A DNA stretch of 64,000 bases, taken from contig JODP01000017.1 in NCBI GenBank assembly GCA_000719025.1, forward strand, positions 62,001-126,000. The letters are read 5' to 3'. The first letter of the stretch is position 1. Every line of letters starts with the position of its first letter. A program made the translations under genes and the position numbers. The notes under the pieces were generated by a model. That model did no database searches. It saw only the letters and a list, made by a program, of their open reading frames with translations, and was not told the DNA's origin. Shown here one piece after another: positions 57,645-64,000 of this stretch. The stretch comes from Kineosporia aurantiaca JCM 3230 (lineage in GTDB: Bacteria; Actinomycetota; Actinomycetes; Actinomycetales; Kineosporiaceae).

Positions 57645-59855
57645 ATGACCACCAGCGCCGACTACGAGACCCTGGCTACCTATGCCGAGCCGGCGATCCA
57701 GCTCGAGGGCCGCGCCGGGGTGCTGGAGCTGGACGGGGTCTTCCGGCGCCGGCCCGCCCTCGCCTGCGTCGTCGTGCACACCGAGCAGGGCCCCAAGGTG
57801 GTCGACCGCAGCTGGTTCGAGGCCTGGGTCACCGGTCGGCTGGGCTACGGCCGGGCCGTGCATTCCCGGGACCGTCTGCAGGACACTCCTTTTCCCGAGT
57901 CGCTGGTGCTCCCGGCCAACACCACGGTGGAGGCCGCGGCGCTGGCCATCGTGGACGGGCAGGGCCGGGTGATCGCCGGCAACATCGGGGTCACCGGGCC
58001 GCGCGGCGTGATCGGCACCGTGCGTACCACCACCATCTTCGCCGGGCTCTACCACCGGTACGCGTTCCAGGCGGTCCACGATCCACTCACCGGCCTGCCC
58101 AACCGGATGTACCTGACCGAGCACCTGCGTCGCACCGGCCCGGCCGCGGCCGCCCCGGCCGCGCTGTACATCGACCTGGACCGGTTCAAGGACGTGAACG
58201 ACCGTTACGGGCACGCCGCCGGTGACCAGGTGCTGGTCTCGTTCAGCCAGCGGCTACGCGCCCTGGCCGGGCCCGGCGACCTGGTGATCCGGCTCGGCGG
58301 GGACGAGTTCGTGATCCTGCTGGCCCGCGGGCAGGACCCGGAGCTGACCCGGTCGGTGGCCGAACGGGTGGTCTCCGAGGCCGCCCGCCCGTTCCTGATC
58401 TCGGTCGATCAGGGGTTCGCGGGCACGCCCCCGACGGCGGTCACGGTGCGGTTGGGGGCCAGCGTCGGGGTGGCCACGGCCGATCCCGGAAAAGCGGGCG
58501 GTGGGCCGGACCAGATCCTGACCGAGGCCGACCTGGCCATGTACCAGGCCAAGTCGACGGGCCGGGGCCGGGCCTACCACTACGACGAGGAGCTCCTGGC
58601 CGGCCGCGAGACCCCGGCCCAGGCGCACGCCCGGCACGATCTGGAGCGGCGGCTGCGCGACGCGCTGGCCCAGGAGACGCTCGAGCTGCACTACCAGCCC
58701 CAGCTGGAGCTGGCCTCGGGCCGGGTCACCGGGGTGGAGGCGCTGGCCCGGTGGAACGACCCGGTCCTGGGCGAGGTCCCGCCCGCCGAGTTCGTCGCGG
58801 TGGCCGAGGAGAGCGGGCTGATCGTCGACCTCGGGCGCTGGGCCCTGGCCCAGGCCTGCCGGGACGCGGCGGCCTGGCCGGTGCCGGGCGGCCAGCGCTC
58901 GGCCCCGAGCGTGGCCGTCAACGTCTCGGCCGTCCAGCTGGCCCAGCCCTTGTTCATCAGCGACGTGACCCGGGCCCTGGCCGGCTCCGGGCTGCCCCCG
59001 CACCGGCTCTGCCTGGAGATCACCGAGACCGCGGCGGTGGCCGACCTGAGCGAGACCGCGCGCCGGCTGACCGAGCTCCGGGTGATGGGCGTGGGGGTGG
59101 CGCTGGACGATTTCGGCACCGGGCACTCCTCGCTGACCATGCTGCGCCGGCTGCCGGTCTCGGTGGTCAAGATCGACAAGAGCTTCGCCGGGCGGATCAC
59201 CGACGATCCGGCCGACGCCACCCTGGTCCGCCTGGTCACCGACGCGGCCCACGTGATGGGCCAGCGGGTCTGCGCCGAGGGCATCGAGACCGCCGAGCAG
59301 GCCGCCCAGCTCGCGGCCATGGGCTGCGACCTGGTGCAGGGCTGGCTGGTGGCCGGGGCCCTGCCGGGAACTGCGGCCCTGGGTGCCTGGCTGCAGCGGC
59401 ACGTCGGTGGGGAGAGCCAGCCGCTGGCCCCGGCCCCGCTGGGCGGTGGGGACGAGCTGATCATGGTGGCCGACGCGGAGGGCCGGCTGAGTTACGTGGG
59501 GGCGTCCAGCTGGCCGATCCTCGACCGGCGGCCGGAGGAACTGCTGGGCACCTCGGTGCTGGCCCTGGTGCACCCGGACGACCTGGACCGGATCCGTCGG
59601 CACGGGCTGCCCTCGCACGACCGGGACGGCACCACCTACCGGTTCCGCGGGCGGGACGGGGCCTACCGCTGGCTGCTCTGCCGCACCCGACGGGTGGCCA
59701 CCGGAGAGGCCGGGCGCTGGCAGCTGATGATGGTCTGCCGGGACGTGACCCGCTCGGCCGAGGCCGAGCAGGCCCTCGCCGACCTGCGCTCGCACCTGCA
59801 CACGATCGGGGTGGCCGGCCGGAGCCACACCGCCTACCTGCCGGGCCAGCGGTAA
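57645..59855 (+). CDS. CBS-like–GGDEF–EAL–PAS cyclic di-GMP protein
   Basis: 736 residues, no membrane helix. An N-terminal CBS-pair-like region (about 10-125; YGRAVHSRDRLQDTPFPESL) is followed by GGDEF (about 135-305, intact GGDEF at 218-222). EAL comes next (about 325-570; EALARW at 365, DDFGTGHSSL, VVKIDKSF), and then a PAS_3 domain (about 605-715; DELIMVADAEGRLSYVGASS). Both catalytic sites look complete, so it can make and break cyclic di-GMP. The RxxD inhibitory site is GPGD and thus absent. A PAS domain at the C-terminal end is unusual, as sensors normally precede GGDEF. GAGGGG precedes ATG 57645. Confidence 0.92.
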   Translation: MTTSADYETLATYAEPAIQLEGRAGVLELDGVFRRRPALACVVVHTEQGPKVVDRSWFEAWVTGRLGYGRAVHSRDRLQDTPFPESLVLPANTTVEAAALAIVDGQGRVIAGNIGVTGPRGVIGTVRTTTIFAGLYHRYAFQAVHDPLTGLPNRMYLTEHLRRTGPAAAAPAALYIDLDRFKDVNDRYGHAAGDQVLVSFSQRLRALAGPGDLVIRLGGDEFVILLARGQDPELTRSVAERVVSEAARPFLISVDQGFAGTPPTAVTVRLGASVGVATADPGKAGGGPDQILTEADLAMYQAKSTGRGRAYHYDEELLAGRETPAQAHARHDLERRLRDALAQETLELHYQPQLELASGRVTGVEALARWNDPVLGEVPPAEFVAVAEESGLIVDLGRWALAQACRDAAAWPVPGGQRSAPSVAVNVSAVQLAQPLFISDVTRALAGSGLPPHRLCLEITETAAVADLSETARRLTELRVMGVGVALDDFGTGHSSLTMLRRLPVSVVKIDKSFAGRITDDPADATLVRLVTDAAHVMGQRVCAEGIETAEQAAQLAAMGCDLVQGWLVAGALPGTAALGAWLQRHVGGESQPLAPAPLGGGDELIMVADAEGRLSYVGASSWPILDRRPEELLGTSVLALVHPDDLDRIRRHGLPSHDRDGTTYRFRGRDGAYRWLLCRTRRVATGEAGRWQLMMVCRDVTRSAEAEQALADLRSHLHTIGVAGRSHTAYLPGQR

Positions 59856-60004
59856 CAATTGAGGTGATAACAGGCCGGTCGAAGGGTCTTCTCCGGTGGC
59901 AGAAAAGGCCAGGACGTGATGCAGTTCTGGACGGCGAATGATCATCGCGGAGAACGGCCTCCGCCCGAAACAGTTCCGCTGAACTCCCCAGAAAGAGGCC
60001 TCCG

Positions 60005-62176
<2,172 letters not shown>

Positions 62177-62186
62177 GCAGCGTTCG

Positions 62187-63323
62187 CTAGGCCGCCGTCC
62201 AGGTGACGTCCAGCCACAGCCGGTCGCCGCTGACCAGCCGGCTCAGCTCGACCGAGCCGGAGTCCGCCCCGGCCACGGCCCGGCGGCCGGTCGGGGCGGC
62301 CTCCTGAGCGGTGTCCGTCACCTCGGCCACCACGCTCAGGGTGACCTGGCCGGGCCGCCCGACCACGGTCACCCGGGCGTGGGAGCGGGCCCCGGCCAGC
62401 ACGGCGATCACCGGCTCGGTCAGGGCCCGGCGGGCCGGGAGCGGCACCGCCGGCAGCTGGCCGCGCATCGACGCCTGGACGGTGATGCCCTGGCGCTCGG
62501 CCACGTCGATGCAGGCGTAGATCTCGTGTTCCAGCGGATCGGTCACGTCGTCGCTCTCGGCGAACAGCCGCCGCATCCGGGCGGCCTCGACCGAGCAAGC
62601 CCGCCGGACCGCCGGATCGGCCGGGTCGTGCTCGCCGGAGGCGATGCCCTGCAGCAGGGGAGCGGTGGTCCGGGCGAGCTCGTCGTACCGGGTCTGCCGG
62701 TCGGTGTGCAGCTGCTCGGCGACCCGCTCGGACAGCCGGAGCCGGGCCTCCTCGGTCGCGGTCTGCCGGGCCACCGCCCCGGACTGCTGCAGGGCCACCG
62801 CCGCGACCGCCACCGCGCCCTGCCAGCTGGCCACCAGCAGGCTGGTCACGCCCATCTCGACCAGGGTGGGCCGGTCGCCCTGCCCGGCCGCGAGCACCTG
62901 GACCAGGCTGATCAGCTGCTGCAGGCCGAGGGCGCCGAAGAACCAGCCGAGCGGCAGATCCATCAGCAGCAGCACCGCGAACCAGCCGAACATCTTCCAG
63001 GACCAGTGCGGCGGCAGGATCATCTGCTCCGGCTTCACCACCGCGGTGGCCACGACGGTGGCGGCCAGGGTGAGCACCACCAGCGGCCAGCGCAGCCGCC
63101 CCCACGGCCGGTCCCGCAGGATGATCACGGCCGCCAGGGCCAGCACGGCGACCAGCACCGCCAGCGCACCGAACTCCAGCGTCGGTGACGTGTAAGCGTC
63201 CTTCGATGCGAGCGCGGTCGGCAAGAACCACAGGCAGAGATCGGCGGTGCTGACTCCGAGCGTGGCGATCCGCAGGCCGCGCAGGAACTCGTCGGCGATG
63301 ACGACCGGCGTGGGTTCAGACAT
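62187..63323 (-). CDS. Membrane protein with degenerate histidine-kinase-like cytoplasmic part
   Basis: 378 residues from ATG 63323. About five or six helices (20-175; GALAVLVAVLALAAVIILRD, MFGWFAVLLLMDLPLGWFFG) precede a charged coiled coil (about 180-225; ATEEARLRLSERVAEQLHTD). A C-terminal region (about 225-378) resembles a HATPase fold, with ALTEPVIAVLAGARSHARVT in the N-box position. It lacks recognisable H-box His and G-box glycines, so autophosphorylation is unlikely. The ATG overlaps the stop of the kinase-like gene upstream by eight bases. It may be the membrane sensor or a pseudokinase partner for that protein. Confidence 0.75.
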   Translation of the reverse strand: MSEPTPVVIADEFLRGLRIATLGVSTADLCLWFLPTALASKDAYTSPTLEFGALAVLVAVLALAAVIILRDRPWGRLRWPLVVLTLAATVVATAVVKPEQMILPPHWSWKMFGWFAVLLLMDLPLGWFFGALGLQQLISLVQVLAAGQGDRPTLVEMGVTSLLVASWQGAVAVAAVALQQSGAVARQTATEEARLRLSERVAEQLHTDRQTRYDELARTTAPLLQGIASGEHDPADPAVRRACSVEAARMRRLFAESDDVTDPLEHEIYACIDVAERQGITVQASMRGQLPAVPLPARRALTEPVIAVLAGARSHARVTVVGRPGQVTLSVVAEVTDTAQEAAPTGRRAVAGADSGSVELSRLVSGDRLWLDVTWTAA

Positions 63324-64000
63324 CGGCCCACTCCAGCCGCACGACCGTGCCGTTGCCCGGCGATGAGACGACCGCGCCGTGCCCGCCGGCCCGTTGCATC
63401 CGCGCAACGATCGATTCGGCAATGCCGCGGCGATGCAGCGGGACGTGAGCCGGGTCGAAACCCTTTCCCCGGTCCCGCACCTCGACCACCAGCCGGCCGG
63501 CCTCCCGCTCCACCGAGAGGTCGGCCTCCGACACCGACGCGTGCCGGGCCACATTGGTCAGGGCCTCCCGGACGCTGTCCCGGATCGCGATGGCCGGCAG
63601 CGAAGGCAGCATCAGCGTCTCCAGGGGCGGGTAGGCGACGGCCACGCCACCGGCCGCGGTGGTCTCGGCGAGCATGGTGGCCAGATCGAGCACCGGCTGT
63701 GGACGCACCGCGCGGACCTCTGGGTCGAGCATCTCCAGGTCCCGCCGGGCCTGCCGCTGCAGCCATTCGCTGCGCCGGTGCACGGTGCCCTGACCCACCA
63801 TCAGCAAGGTGGCGGCGGCGGTGTCGTGCAGGGTGGCCAGGTGCTCGCGCTCGTCGGTCCGTCGGGCCCGGCTGACCTCCGCGGCCGCGCGCTCCCGGTC
63901 GCCGGCCGCCAAATAGACGTCGGCCCGGCGGCCACCGCGGCGAACCATCACGAACAGGCCTCGGGACAAAAGCCCGTCCACCAGCAACCAGTACGCGGGG
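63316..64000 (-). CDS. Histidine-kinase-like ATPase, 5' end off the window
   Basis: At least 227 residues; the frame is open to the right edge, so the true start lies outside. The C-terminal part has a complete HATPase_c: N-box SVREALTNVARHASVSEADL, VEVRDRGKGFDPAHV and a G2-like GNGTVVRLEW end, as in DegS/NarX-type kinases. The preceding helices (EHLATLHDTAAATLLMVGQG) match the HisKA_3-like phosphoacceptor site, with His in LHDT. It overlaps the degenerate partner gene by eight bases. A response regulator would be expected outside the window. Confidence 0.85.
   Translation of the reverse strand, partial: PAYWLLVDGLLSRGLFVMVRRGGRRADVYLAAGDRERAAAEVSRARRTDEREHLATLHDTAAATLLMVGQGTVHRRSEWLQRQARRDLEMLDPEVRAVRPQPVLDLATMLAETTAAGGVAVAYPPLETLMLPSLPAIAIRDSVREALTNVARHASVSEADLSVEREAGRLVVEVRDRGKGFDPAHVPLHRRGIAESIVARMQRAGGHGAVVSSPGNGTVVRLEWADV

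Overview
The window is very GC-rich, gene-dense DNA with many GTG and a few TTG starts, short intergenic gaps and many 4-bp start/stop overlaps. It has actinobacterial families throughout: MsiK-dependent sugar ABC importers without their own ATPase, WYL, GlxA and LacI regulators, a GH87-type secreted glucanase and a DtxR/IdeR-like iron box. This points to a soil or plant-associated actinomycete. The exact genus is not decidable from the sequence; a member of the Kineosporiaceae is only my impression. No rRNA, tRNA, CRISPR array, insertion sequence, prophage gene or replication origin was seen.

Layout. 1-3.1 kb: truncated alpha/beta hydrolase, a short AlkD-like fragment, a membrane GAF-GGDEF diguanylate cyclase, and an AraC regulator divergent from a haloperoxidase-type hydrolase (3.2-4.0 kb). 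4.1-8.4 kb: two mirror-image TetR/DHA2-MFS efflux modules, each with a palindromic operator between the divergent genes. 8.4-13.8 kb: a soluble receptor with six PAS-like domains and an MCP tip, an NAD-dependent epimerase divergent from LysR, and a flavin reductase behind a near-perfect SoxR box. 13.9-19.8 kb: secreted GH87 glucanase, an Atu4866/amidohydrolase-remnant fusion, a thioredoxin-TPR protein and a secreted SGNH hydrolase. 19.8-24.6 kb: TerC protein, ClpN-like protein and a NarL-type two-component system whose kinase has an added extracytoplasmic domain.

24.8-40.8 kb is the carbohydrate core. A GH42 beta-galactosidase is divergent from an ABC importer operon with LacI and MFS genes. 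A membrane LRR protein follows. Then comes a second operon (LacI, GH36 alpha-galactosidase, solute-binding protein, two permeases) with two 18-bp operators. Together these suggest uptake of beta- and alpha-galactosides, with an ATPase shared from elsewhere in the genome. 40.9-44.4 kb: a MerR-controlled cluster of HSL-type esterase, SnoaL protein, GlxA regulator and DJ-1/PfpI protein. 44.4-50.2 kb: YihY membrane protein, a PL3 pectate lyase behind a long structured leader, WYL regulator, DinB, VOC and a CaCA exchanger. 50.2-57.4 kb: MarR/hydrolase pair, ABC exporter, NmrA-like reductase, PfkB kinase, Dps with iron-box control, and a beta-hydroxyacid dehydrogenase. 57.6-64 kb: CBS-GGDEF-EAL-PAS protein, GlgX, and a kinase/degenerate-kinase pair running off the window end.

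Most notable signals: (1) three hairpins with the same 7-nt loop in the pectate lyase leader; (2) an intergenic family of GTGATCATGGA repeats in nested inverted arrays at four loci; (3) a SoxR box with the exact 19-bp promoter spacing and a probable leaderless flavin reductase; (4) an iron box beside a 10-bp-arm palindrome upstream of dps; (5) hairpins between binding-protein and permease genes in both sugar operons; (6) 15-bp in-frame minisatellites in two adjacent divergent genes.
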